Shown here piece by piece: positions 56,819 through 64,000 of a stretch of DNA of 64,000 bases. Numbering within the stretch: the first letter of the stretch is position 1; the number at the start of each line of letters is the position of its first letter. The position numbers were made by a program, and so were the translations under genes. This stretch comes from Candidatus Kuenenia stuttgartensis (GTDB lineage Bacteria; Planctomycetota; Planctomycetia; Planctomycetales; Planctomycetaceae): positions 1 to 64,000 of the forward strand of contig CAMAWN010000003.1 in NCBI GenBank assembly GCA_945861865.1, given 5' to 3'. The notes beneath the pieces are model-generated. The model worked only from the letters and a program-made list of their open reading frames with translations, ran no database searches and was not told where the DNA came from.

Positions 56819-57736
56819 ATGCGTCCTGGCCAGCACACAGTTTTGGTTGTAGATGATTCCGCCATCGACCGCCGTTTGGCATCCGGGCTTCTCGAAAAAG
56901 TAGGCGGTTTTCAAATCGTGTTGGCCACCAATGGCAAGGACGCTCTGCAAGCGTTGAAGTTGCAGCCGATCGACCTCGTGCTGACCGACATGCAAATGGA
57001 CGAGATGGACGGCTTGGAACTGGTCGAAGCTGTGCGAGCCGACTACCCGTTGACGCCGGTCATCCTGGTGACCGCTCTGGGCAGTGAAGAGATCGCGGTC
57101 AAGGCTCTCGAAAAAGGAGCTGCCAGTTACGTCTCCAAACGCCGCTTGCAACAAGACCTGATCGAGATCGTGCAGCAGGTCATCGACAACTCCGACGAGA
57201 ACCGCATGCAGTCACGACTGATGCACCGCTTGGTCCGGAACGAATTCTCGTTCGTGCTGAACAACGACCTGTCGCTGGTTCATTCGCTGGTGAAGTATTT
57301 GCAACACACGCTGCGCTGCGTGCGCTTGGTTGACGAGGTGGACCGCTTGCGAGTCGGGATCGCGGTCGAAGAGGCTCTGCTCAACGCGCTGTATCACGGC
57401 AACCTGGAAGTCAGTTCGGAGTTGAAGGAACGAGATCCGAATCTGTTCGAAGAGACGGCTCGGCAACGCTGCGAGCTAGAGCCGTATCGCAATCGCCACA
57501 TTTTCATCGACGCGCTGATTTCGCGCGAGCAGGCTCGGTTCGTGATTCGTGACGAAGGCCCCGGGTTCAACCCCCAGACGCTGCCCGACCCCACGGATCT
57601 CGCCAACCTCGAAAAACCCAGCGGCCGAGGTATCCTGCTGATGCGCTCGTTCATGGACGAAATCAGCTTCAACGAACTCGGCAATCAAGTGACGCTCGTG
57701 AAGCTCGGGGCGAAAACCGAGGCCTGCGACGAGTGA
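56819..57736 (+). CDS. response regulator with C-terminal HATPase (RsbW-like) domain
   Basis: A 305-residue protein. The receiver has D57 in LVLTDMQMDEMDG and the conserved Lys in ASYVSKRR. After a linker comes an ATPase of the HATPase_c_2 type with N-box EEALLNALYHGNLE, DEGPGFNP and GRGILLMRSFMDE. This pairing suggests phosphorylation-controlled binding or phosphorylation of an anti-sigma or STAS-type partner, as in RsbW systems. No partner is seen in the window. It probably works with the preceding REC/Hpt protein. Confidence 0.87.
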   Translation: MRPGQHTVLVVDDSAIDRRLASGLLEKVGGFQIVLATNGKDALQALKLQPIDLVLTDMQMDEMDGLELVEAVRADYPLTPVILVTALGSEEIAVKALEKGAASYVSKRRLQQDLIEIVQQVIDNSDENRMQSRLMHRLVRNEFSFVLNNDLSLVHSLVKYLQHTLRCVRLVDEVDRLRVGIAVEEALLNALYHGNLEVSSELKERDPNLFEETARQRCELEPYRNRHIFIDALISREQARFVIRDEGPGFNPQTLPDPTDLANLEKPSGRGILLMRSFMDEISFNELGNQVTLVKLGAKTEACDE

Positions 57737-57889
57737 TTGCTCACCACCGTTGCCGCGAGCATTCGCACCGATAGAATCCCGCCGAATTGCAGCGTTGTGA
57801 CCAATGCGAATGGTCATCGACGCTCCGAGGGATCGCCTCGGTCAGCCCCGAATGGCTGGCTTCTTCTTTTCGCTGGCGGGTCATCACGG

Positions 57890-59611
57890 ATGTCGGACAC
57901 CAAGCTTTCTCGAATGCTCAACCAAATCCATCACGGCGACTGCATTGTCGGCATGAACGCGATGCCGGAGGGGTCCATCGACCTGGCCTTCGCCGATCCG
58001 CCGTTCAACATCGGCTACGACTACGACGTCTACGACGACGCTCGCGCTCGACACGATTACCTCGATTGGTCGCGAGCCTGGATCGGCACGGTCCACCGAG
58101 CACTCAAACCGGACGGTACGTTCTGGCTGGCCATCGGCGACGAATACGCCGCCGAACTCAAACTCATCAGCCAAGAAGTCGGCTTCCACTGCCGCAGTTG
58201 GGTGATCTGGTACTACACCTTTGGAGTGAACTGCAAAGCCAAATTCAGCCGCTCGCACGCGCACCTGTTTCACTTCGTCAAAGACCCGACGCAGTTCACC
58301 TTCCGCTCCGACCTCTTGGAGAATCGCATCCCCTCCGCGCGGCAACTGGTCTACGCCGACAAGCGAGCCAACTCGGTCGGCCGTCTGCCCGACGACACTT
58401 GGATTTTGCGTCCGCAAGACTTGGTCGATTGCCTGACTCCGGGCGAAGACACCTGGTACTTCCCTCGCGTTGCTGGCACGTTCAAAGAGCGAGCCGGATT
58501 TCACGGCTGCCAAATGCCCGAACAACTGCTCGGCCGCATCATCAAGTACTGCTCGAACGAGGGTGACACGGTGCTCGATCCGTTCTCCGGCAGCGCGACG
58601 ACACTGGCGGTTGCGAAGAAACTCGGCCGCCAATTCCTCGGCTTCGATCTCTCGCCGGAATACATCCAACGGGGCCGCGATCGTCTCGCGAATTGCCGAG
58701 TCGGCGATCTGCTCGATGGTGCTGCGGAGCCAGCGGTCAGCGCACCGACCACGCCGCCGAAAGGAACTCGCAAAGGCAAGCTCACAACCATCACTGCGAC
58801 CGAGGCGGCAACGCAGACCGAGGCTCTCTCAACGGAACAGCGTTTTGAAAAAGGCTTGATCGAAGCCTTCGCCAAGTCGAGCCAAGGCTATTCACTCGAC
58901 CGCTTGGTCACGGACCCCGACCTCAATCGCGAGTTCGTTGATCACTGCCGGCGACTCGGCTTGCCCGGAGACGCGCGGCTCTGGAATTGGAAGCTCTTCA
59001 ACTACCGCAAGGCCGGCAAGCTCTCGAGCGTTCCGACCACTCAACGGACGCAAATCAGTTGGCAGGACTGCGACCAATTTCTGTTCGCCAGCGAAATCGC
59101 GCTCGCCAAGATGTTCGCTGATGGCAGTGAAAGCCTCGATGCGATTCTGTGCGACCCCGAACAGGCGGCGCAATTCGATTGCATCGCGCAGTCGTTCTGC
59201 CCCGGCTTAACGCCATTCCAGTACCGTTGGGGCGCGTTGATGCTCCGCAAGGAATCCAAGTCGGCTCGCGCGCGAGCTGACGTGCTCCGCAGCATCGCAC
59301 CCGCGAAGCTGTCATCGGCCAAGCCGCTCGCGACTGCCAAGTGGACTGACTATCCCGATGCGGCGGGGCTGTATCTCGTCCTCGGAGCCAACAGCCGCGA
59401 CAAGCTCTACGTCGGCGGTTCGCTCAACTTGCGGCAACGGCTGCAAACGCAATTCAGCGGTCCACCGCTCCGCACCTGGAAACGGGAATCGGCCGATCTG
59501 CGTGTCCGCTTTTTCACAGCCGAACCGAACACGCCGGAATTGCTGGCGTATCAGTGCTTGCTCATCCGCGAACACCAGCCGAAACTCAACGTGCGAGACA
59601 TCGCCGTCTGA
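57890..59611 (+). CDS. DNA methyltransferase fused to a GIY-YIG-like domain
   Basis: A 573-residue protein. The N-terminal half is a beta-class DNA (N6-A or N4-C) methyltransferase: DPPF (D36-F39) in FADPPFNIGYDYD, and the SAM motif LDPFSGSATT (D230) after it. A linker and a helical region of unknown role (about 330-480, SLDRLVTDPDLNREFVDHC) lead to a GIY-YIG-type domain with GLY at 493-495, YVG at 507-509 and R517. The catalytic Glu position of UvrC-type enzymes seems to be Q555. No separate restriction gene is beside it. uvrB starts 26 bases downstream. The frame is open upstream, but the ATG at 57890 starts the family-like part; the ribosome site is weak. Confidence 0.84.
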   Translation: MSDTKLSRMLNQIHHGDCIVGMNAMPEGSIDLAFADPPFNIGYDYDVYDDARARHDYLDWSRAWIGTVHRALKPDGTFWLAIGDEYAAELKLISQEVGFHCRSWVIWYYTFGVNCKAKFSRSHAHLFHFVKDPTQFTFRSDLLENRIPSARQLVYADKRANSVGRLPDDTWILRPQDLVDCLTPGEDTWYFPRVAGTFKERAGFHGCQMPEQLLGRIIKYCSNEGDTVLDPFSGSATTLAVAKKLGRQFLGFDLSPEYIQRGRDRLANCRVGDLLDGAAEPAVSAPTTPPKGTRKGKLTTITATEAATQTEALSTEQRFEKGLIEAFAKSSQGYSLDRLVTDPDLNREFVDHCRRLGLPGDARLWNWKLFNYRKAGKLSSVPTTQRTQISWQDCDQFLFASEIALAKMFADGSESLDAILCDPEQAAQFDCIAQSFCPGLTPFQYRWGALMLRKESKSARARADVLRSIAPAKLSSAKPLATAKWTDYPDAAGLYLVLGANSRDKLYVGGSLNLRQRLQTQFSGPPLRTWKRESADLRVRFFTAEPNTPELLAYQCLLIREHQPKLNVRDIAV

Positions 59612-59637
59612 GATCCGGTTCGGTGTGAGATCGAGAC

Positions 59638-61725
59638 ATGTCCGACTTTCAACTCGTCGCGCCGTTTGAGCCTGCCGGTGATCAGCCGAAGGCGATTGAT
59701 GCGCTGACGCGCGGCATCCATGAAGGCAAGCGGAATCAGGTGTTGCTCGGCGTCACCGGTTCCGGCAAGACCTTCACGATGGCCAACGTCATCGCGCGGT
59801 TGAATCGGCCGACGCTGATTCTGTCGCACAACAAGACGCTGGCGGCGCAGCTTTATGGCGAGTTCAAAGAGTTCTTCCCGCACAACGCGGTGTCGTACTT
59901 CGTCAGCTACTACGACTACTACCAGCCGGAGGCGTACATCCCGGCTCGCGACATTTACATCGAGAAGGACTCGTCGATCAACGACGACATCGACCGGCTG
60001 CGGCTCGCGGCGACGTCGGCGCTCATCAGCCGGCGGGATGTCATTGTCGTCGCCAGCGTGTCGTGCATTTATGGACTCGGCTCACCCCGCGATTACCTGG
60101 AGATGATGGTCACGCTGCGGCCCGGTGACACCGTGGATCGCGACGAGTTACTGCTGAGGCTGATCGACATTCAGTACAACCGCAACGACTTCGAGCCGTC
60201 GCGCGGCAAGTTCCGCGTGCGCGGCGACGTCGTCGAAGTCTGGCCGGCCTACGAGGAGTTCGCGTACCGCATCGAACTGTGGGGCGACGAAGTCGAGCGG
60301 TTGTCGATCATCAATCCGCTGACCGGCGAGGAAGCCAAGCGGCTCGACGAGTTGTACGTCTACCCGGCCAAGCACTTCGTGATGCCGCAAGAACGTGTCG
60401 CCGCCGCCGTCTCGGACATCGAGGCGGAACTCGCCGAACGGCTCGATCAGTTCCGACAGGAGGGCAAGCTGCTGGAAGCTCAACGCTTGTCGGCGCGAAC
60501 GCGGTACGACATGGAACTGCTCCGCGAAACCGGCTTCTGCCCCGGCATCGAAAACTACTCGCGAGCACTCGCCGGCCGCAAAAAAGGAGAGCCACCGGAC
60601 ACGCTGTTCGCCTTCTTCCCGAAAGATTTCTTGATCTTCATCGACGAGTCACACGTCACGCTGCCGCAAGTCCGCGGGATGCACGCCGGCGACAAGTCCC
60701 GCAAAACAACGCTCGTCGAACACGGCTTTCGTTTGCCGATGGCCCTCGACAACCGCCCGCTGCAATTCGAAGAGTTCGAGAAGATGCGCGGCCAAGCCGT
60801 GTTCGTCTCGGCCACGCCCGCCGATTGGGAATTGGAACAATCGGGCGGCGAAGTCGTGCAGCAAGTCATTCGTCCCACCGGCCTCGTCGATCCGCTCGTG
60901 CATGTGCTGCCGGCTCGCGGACAGGTGCCGCATCTCAAAGAGGAGATCCGCAAGCGAGCCGAACACAACGAACGAGTCCTCGTCACGACGCTCACGAAAC
61001 GGCTGGCCGAAGACCTCACGAACTACCTCGTCGAAGAAGGGGTCCGCTGCAAGTGGCTGCACTCCGAACTCGACACGATTGAACGAGTCGAAGTCATCCG
61101 CGAACTCCGCGAACAAAAGTTCGACGCGATCATCGGCGTGAACCTGCTCCGTGAGGGCATCGACATTCCGGAAGTCTCGCTGGTCGCGATTCTCGACGCC
61201 GACAAGGAAGGCTTTCTGCGGAGCGCGACGAGCCTCGTGCAAACGATCGGCCGCAGCGCCCGTAACGTGAATGCCGAGGTCATCCTCTACGCCGACAAAG
61301 TCACCGACTCGATGCAACAGGCGCTGGACGAGACCAGTCGACGACGAGAATTGCAACTCGCCTACAACGCCGAGCACGGCATCACGCCGGAGACGATCAA
61401 GAAGGCCATCAAGCGCGGCATCGAAGAAGAGATCGCCGCCCAGCGCGTCATCACCGAATCAGTCGGAGTCAGCGAGACGCAGTACGTCACGCAAGAGTTC
61501 CTCAACGAACTCGAACGCGAGATGCACGCCGCCGCGCAGAACCTGGAGTTCGAACGCGCCGCCCAACTCCGTGACCGCATCCTCGAACTCAAAAACCAAG
61601 CCGGCCAAGCGGTCGCCGCCGGTGATCCCGGTTTCAAGTTGGCCCAAAAGAAACCCAAACGGGGCCGAGGTCGTAGAGGTTCAGGCTCGTCAGGCGATCG
61701 GCGAGTACCGAAGCCGGAACGATGA
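59638..61725 (+). CDS. uvrB: excinuclease ABC subunit B
   Basis: A 695-residue damage-verifying helicase of nucleotide excision repair. Walker A is GVTGSGKT with K44, the beta-hairpin has [12 protein letters not shown], and [16 protein letters not shown] plus [17 protein letters not shown] are conserved helicase motifs. The C-terminal UVR domain ([20 protein letters not shown]) binds UvrC, followed by a basic tail. The length is usual. It is close behind the methyltransferase/GIY-YIG gene and overlaps the next frame by ATGA at its stop. Confidence 0.97.
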   Translation: MSDFQLVAPFEPAGDQPKAIDALTRGIHEGKRNQVLLGVTGSGKTFTMANVIARLNRPTLILSHNKTLAAQLYGEFKEFFPHNAVSYFVSYYDYYQPEAYIPARDIYIEKDSSINDDIDRLRLAATSALISRRDVIVVASVSCIYGLGSPRDYLEMMVTLRPGDTVDRDELLLRLIDIQYNRNDFEPSRGKFRVRGDVVEVWPAYEEFAYRIELWGDEVERLSIINPLTGEEAKRLDELYVYPAKHFVMPQERVAAAVSDIEAELAERLDQFRQEGKLLEAQRLSARTRYDMELLRETGFCPGIENYSRALAGRKKGEPPDTLFAFFPKDFLIFIDESHVTLPQVRGMHAGDKSRKTTLVEHGFRLPMALDNRPLQFEEFEKMRGQAVFVSATPADWELEQSGGEVVQQVIRPTGLVDPLVHVLPARGQVPHLKEEIRKRAEHNERVLVTTLTKRLAEDLTNYLVEEGVRCKWLHSELDTIERVEVIRELREQKFDAIIGVNLLREGIDIPEVSLVAILDADKEGFLRSATSLVQTIGRSARNVNAEVILYADKVTDSMQQALDETSRRRELQLAYNAEHGITPETIKKAIKRGIEEEIAAQRVITESVGVSETQYVTQEFLNELEREMHAAAQNLEFERAAQLRDRILELKNQAGQAVAAGDPGFKLAQKKPKRGRGRRGSGSSGDRRVPKPER

Positions 61726-61736
61726 GAGGTCGCATG

Positions 61737-62993
61737 ATGGATTCAATGTGGAAACGGTTTACTCGCGTTGTTGCACTCGCGGCGGTCTCGATCGTTTGCA
61801 CTCACGGTGCCGCCCAGGAGTGGACTCGGTTTCGCGGTCCCAATGGGTCGGGGGTGAGCGATGCGAAGACGGTGCCGGTGAAGTGGACTGATTCGGAAAT
61901 CAACTGGAAGGCCAAGTTGCCGGGCGGAGGAATTTCTTCGCCAGTGGTGTGGGGCGAAAAAGTCTTCGTGTCAGCCGCCGAAGTAGATAAGGGGCGACGG
62001 CATCTGCTCTGTTTGGACGCGAAGACGGGCAAAGAGTGCTGGCGACAGACGGAGACATTTCAGGCGTACAAGAAGCACAAGGTGAACTCCTTCGCGACCA
62101 GTACACCGGCTGTCGATGAAGCGCGGGCATATCACGTTTGGCAATCGGCAGAAGGGTCCGCATTGCTGGCATTCACTCACGACGGAGCACCTGCCTGGAA
62201 GTTTCAATTGGACGCATTCTCCGAAGGTCATGGTGGCGGAGTTTCACCAATTGTGTGGGACGATCTCGTCGTGCTGGCTTGTGATCAGCAGGGACCAAGT
62301 TATCTGGTCGCAGTCGATCGTCGTACTGGCGAGCAACGTTGGAAGACACCGCGTCAGAGCAAGCGCGCGGGCTACTCGACACCGTGTGTGTATCAAGTCC
62401 CTGGCCGTTCAGCGGAGCTGATCTTCACTGAGTGGAAGCATGGCATCACGGGGCTTGATCCTGCGACCGGCCAAGTCCGATGGGAGATTGACTGCTTCGG
62501 CAAAGAAACCGAACGAGCGATCGCGTCGCCGATCATCGCGGGAGATGTGATCTTCGGAACGTGCGGCTTCGCCACGTCTGACAAGCACTGTGTTGCCGTG
62601 CGGCCGCGCGATGCGGGTGACAAGGTTGAGGCCAAAGAACTGTTTCGCGTCGAGAAGAGCGCCCCGCACCTGCCGACACCGATCGCGTTCAACGGTCGGT
62701 TGTTCCTGTGGACCGAGAAGGGAATCGTTTCGAGCGTGAAGCTCAACACGGGCGACGTGCTGGAGACCAAACGGATCGGCGGGAATTTCTCGGCATCCCC
62801 GGTCTGCATCGACGGCAAGCTGTACGGCATCAGCGACGACGGCGAAGTGATTGTGCTCAAAGCGGACGACAGCTTGGAAGAACTTGCCCGCAATCCACTC
62901 GACGAACCGTGCCGGGCGACCCCCGCCGTCTCCGGTGGGAGGCTATTTTTGCGTACGATGAGCCAATTGATCTCCGTTGGCGGTAGCCCGTAA
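61737..62993 (+). CDS. PQQ-like beta-propeller protein, exported
   Basis: A 418-residue protein with a signal peptide (FTRVVALAAVSIVCTHGAA). The rest is a propeller of PQQ-like repeats with W-docking motifs: WTRFRGPNGSGVSD, LCLDAKTGKECWRQTE, VAVDRRTGEQRWKTP, TGLDPATGQVRWEID. In planctomycetes such proteins are abundant and exported, with unclear ligand. Several ATGs occur at 61722, 61734 and 61737; 61737 is preferred because AGAGGT is six bases upstream, while 61722 overlaps the uvrB stop. Confidence 0.88.
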   Translation: MDSMWKRFTRVVALAAVSIVCTHGAAQEWTRFRGPNGSGVSDAKTVPVKWTDSEINWKAKLPGGGISSPVVWGEKVFVSAAEVDKGRRHLLCLDAKTGKECWRQTETFQAYKKHKVNSFATSTPAVDEARAYHVWQSAEGSALLAFTHDGAPAWKFQLDAFSEGHGGGVSPIVWDDLVVLACDQQGPSYLVAVDRRTGEQRWKTPRQSKRAGYSTPCVYQVPGRSAELIFTEWKHGITGLDPATGQVRWEIDCFGKETERAIASPIIAGDVIFGTCGFATSDKHCVAVRPRDAGDKVEAKELFRVEKSAPHLPTPIAFNGRLFLWTEKGIVSSVKLNTGDVLETKRIGGNFSASPVCIDGKLYGISDDGEVIVLKADDSLEELARNPLDEPCRATPAVSGGRLFLRTMSQLISVGGSP

Positions 62994-63128
62994 GTGCTTG
63001 GCAGAGAACACCCTCAGCCGTATTTCCGGCGATTTCCGAGCAAGACGGTTGACGCCGACTTGCTCACGGCTAGGATGTTGCCGTGAACTGAGATTCAATC
63101 TCACGGAGGCGACGCAAGTCGTCAGGCC

Positions 63129-63356
63129 ATGCACGAAGGCAGCTTCTGCTCCGAGGACGTGATTTGCCACTGCCTGAAGGTCACTCAGGCGGAGGTGGAA
63201 TCCGCCATTGTGACCTCCGACGAGCCGTCGCTGAGATGCGTGATGCGGATGACCGGGGCCGGCACCGGTTGCACGGCCTGCCATCGAGCGATCCGCGGTC
63301 TGATCCGAACTCAGTGTCCGCCAGCCTCTTCTTCGCCGACCTGCGTGATGAGATAG
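63129..63356 (+). CDS. bacterioferritin-associated ferredoxin-like [2Fe-2S] protein
   Basis: A 75-residue protein with the BFD pattern: VICHCLKVTQAEVESAI gives CxC, and TGAGTGCTACHRAIRGLI gives CxxC, together the four ligands of a [2Fe-2S] cluster. Bfd proteins reduce the heme of bacterioferritin to release stored iron. The bfr gene lies on the opposite strand, tail to tail, with an overlap of 46 bases, which supports the call. The last residues beyond IRT are probably tail. Confidence 0.87.
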   Translation: MHEGSFCSEDVICHCLKVTQAEVESAIVTSDEPSLRCVMRMTGAGTGCTACHRAIRGLIRTQCPPASSSPTCVMR

Positions 63357-63799
63357 TTTTGCAGGCCGAGCCGCTTGATCAAATCGATCTGCGTTTCCAG
63401 CCAGTCGACGTGCTCTTCGGATTCAACCAGAATCTTCTCCAGCAAGTCTCGACTGCCGCCATCGTTTTCCGCGATGCACAAGGCGACTGCGGCGTTGTAC
63501 GTTTTGACTCCGTTGGATTCGAGCGCCAGGTCGTAGTCGAACTGCTCCGGGATATCAGTGCCGACGCGAATGACGTCGTAGCGGGCGATCTCTGGGACGC
63601 CCTCCAGAAAGAGGATGCGGTCGATGAGCATTTCGGCATGCTTCATCTCACCCATGGATTCGACGTAGTGCTTGGCGGCGAGGCGGTTCAGTCCCCAGTT
63701 CTTGCACATTTTGGCTTGGACGAAGTACTGGTTGATCGCGGTCAGTTCGATGGTCAGCCCCGCGTTGAGGGCGTCGATGACTTTTTGAGATCCTTGCAT
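63311..63799 (-). CDS. bfr: bacterioferritin
   Basis: A 162-residue iron-storage protein that forms a 24-subunit shell. Ferroxidase residues E18 in TIELTAINQYF, E51 and H54 in GEMKHAEMLIDR, and E/H in VESEEHVDWLE are present, and M52 in EMKH is the heme-binding Met. AGGAG nine bases before the ATG fixes the start at 63799; the frame is open to 63922. It converges on the bfd gene. Confidence 0.96.
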   Translation of the reverse strand: MQGSQKVIDALNAGLTIELTAINQYFVQAKMCKNWGLNRLAAKHYVESMGEMKHAEMLIDRILFLEGVPEIARYDVIRVGTDIPEQFDYDLALESNGVKTYNAAVALCIAENDGGSRDLLEKILVESEEHVDWLETQIDLIKRLGLQNYLITQVGEEEAGGH

Positions 63800-64000
63800 G
63801 ATGCATTCTCCTGGAATGAGCCGATTGGCGGCTGGTGTTTTCATTTTCGGTTTGCGAACAGCGGGTGGATTGTAGTACTGGAAGATTAACGGTCTACCGG
63901 CTCGTCCCGCATCCTTCCGCATTTTTCGTCAACTGAGATGTGATCCCGACGCGAGAAGCAGTCTCAATGCCGACTTCGAGCTTGGCCTGGCGATCACTTT
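63800..64000. other. region upstream of bfr to the window edge
   Basis: Probably holds the bfr promoter. A minus-strand frame ending at 63894 reads protein-like near the edge (DRQAKLEVGIETASRVGI) and may be the tail of a gene beyond the window, but it is too short to call. Confidence 0.3.

Overview
The window looks like a piece of a planctomycete (Planctomycetota) chromosome. It is GC-rich and carries several families typical of that phylum: a PVC-type heme-binding C-terminal domain, DUF1501, DUF1549/DUF1553, DUF1571, pre-peptidase (PPC) repeat proteins, PQQ-like propellers, and giant exported proteins with an N-terminal LExRxLP motif. The lineage is inferred from protein families and was not checked against a database. 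About fifty genes are called. Most are intact, ordinary chromosomal genes, many with a clear GGAG-type ribosome binding site.

Layout. 1-2.9 kb: end of a c-type cytochrome protein, cysteine synthase and an HU-like protein with a strong terminator. 3-6.6 kb: scpB and a membrane-anchored protein on the minus strand, then a DUF1571 protein and a membrane protein. 6.7-11.6 kb: a thiolase plus FadJ-like pair (fatty-acid beta-oxidation) and a short LeuA-type synthase. 11.8-17.4 kb: TPR proteins, a gamma-glutamylcyclotransferase-like protein, an exported beta-helix protein and a DUF4331 protein. 17.4-18.0 kb: the 3' half of an IS630-type transposase abutting a TPR gene. 18-26 kb: DUF1501 and DUF1549/DUF1553 genes in divergent orientation, a PPC protein and a D-aminoacylase-like amidohydrolase. 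26-27.7 kb: small minus-strand genes (membrane protein, FKBP/SlyD, CsbD) beside a broken DUF2294/MpsC gene. 28-32.2 kb: PfkB kinase, WD40 lipoprotein and a gamma-glutamyltranspeptidase homologue. 32.2-41.3 kb: one minus-strand gene for a protein of about 3050 residues with a C-type lectin-like domain, a seven-fold 53-residue propeller repeat, cadherin-like and Calx-beta domains. 41.7-53.2 kb: mixed metabolic and housekeeping genes, including ftsK, a THUMP-like methyltransferase, an M28 peptidase and a hydroxyacid-oxoacid transhydrogenase. 53.3-55.5 kb: rpmF-plsX-fabD. 55.8-57.7 kb: two signalling proteins (REC/Hpt and REC/HATPase). 57.9-61.7 kb: a DNA methyltransferase fused to a GIY-YIG-like domain, immediately upstream of uvrB. 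61.7-64 kb: a PQQ-like propeller protein and a tail-to-tail bfd/bfr iron-storage pair.

The least ordinary elements are the methyltransferase/GIY-YIG fusion next to uvrB, the REC/Hpt protein that seems to carry only the tail of a second receiver domain, and the giant adhesin-like protein. There are also signs of past rearrangement: transposase and MpsC remnants, a leftward terminator with no gene feeding it, and a dispersed element of about 96 bp present in two opposite copies. No rRNA, tRNA or CRISPR array was seen.
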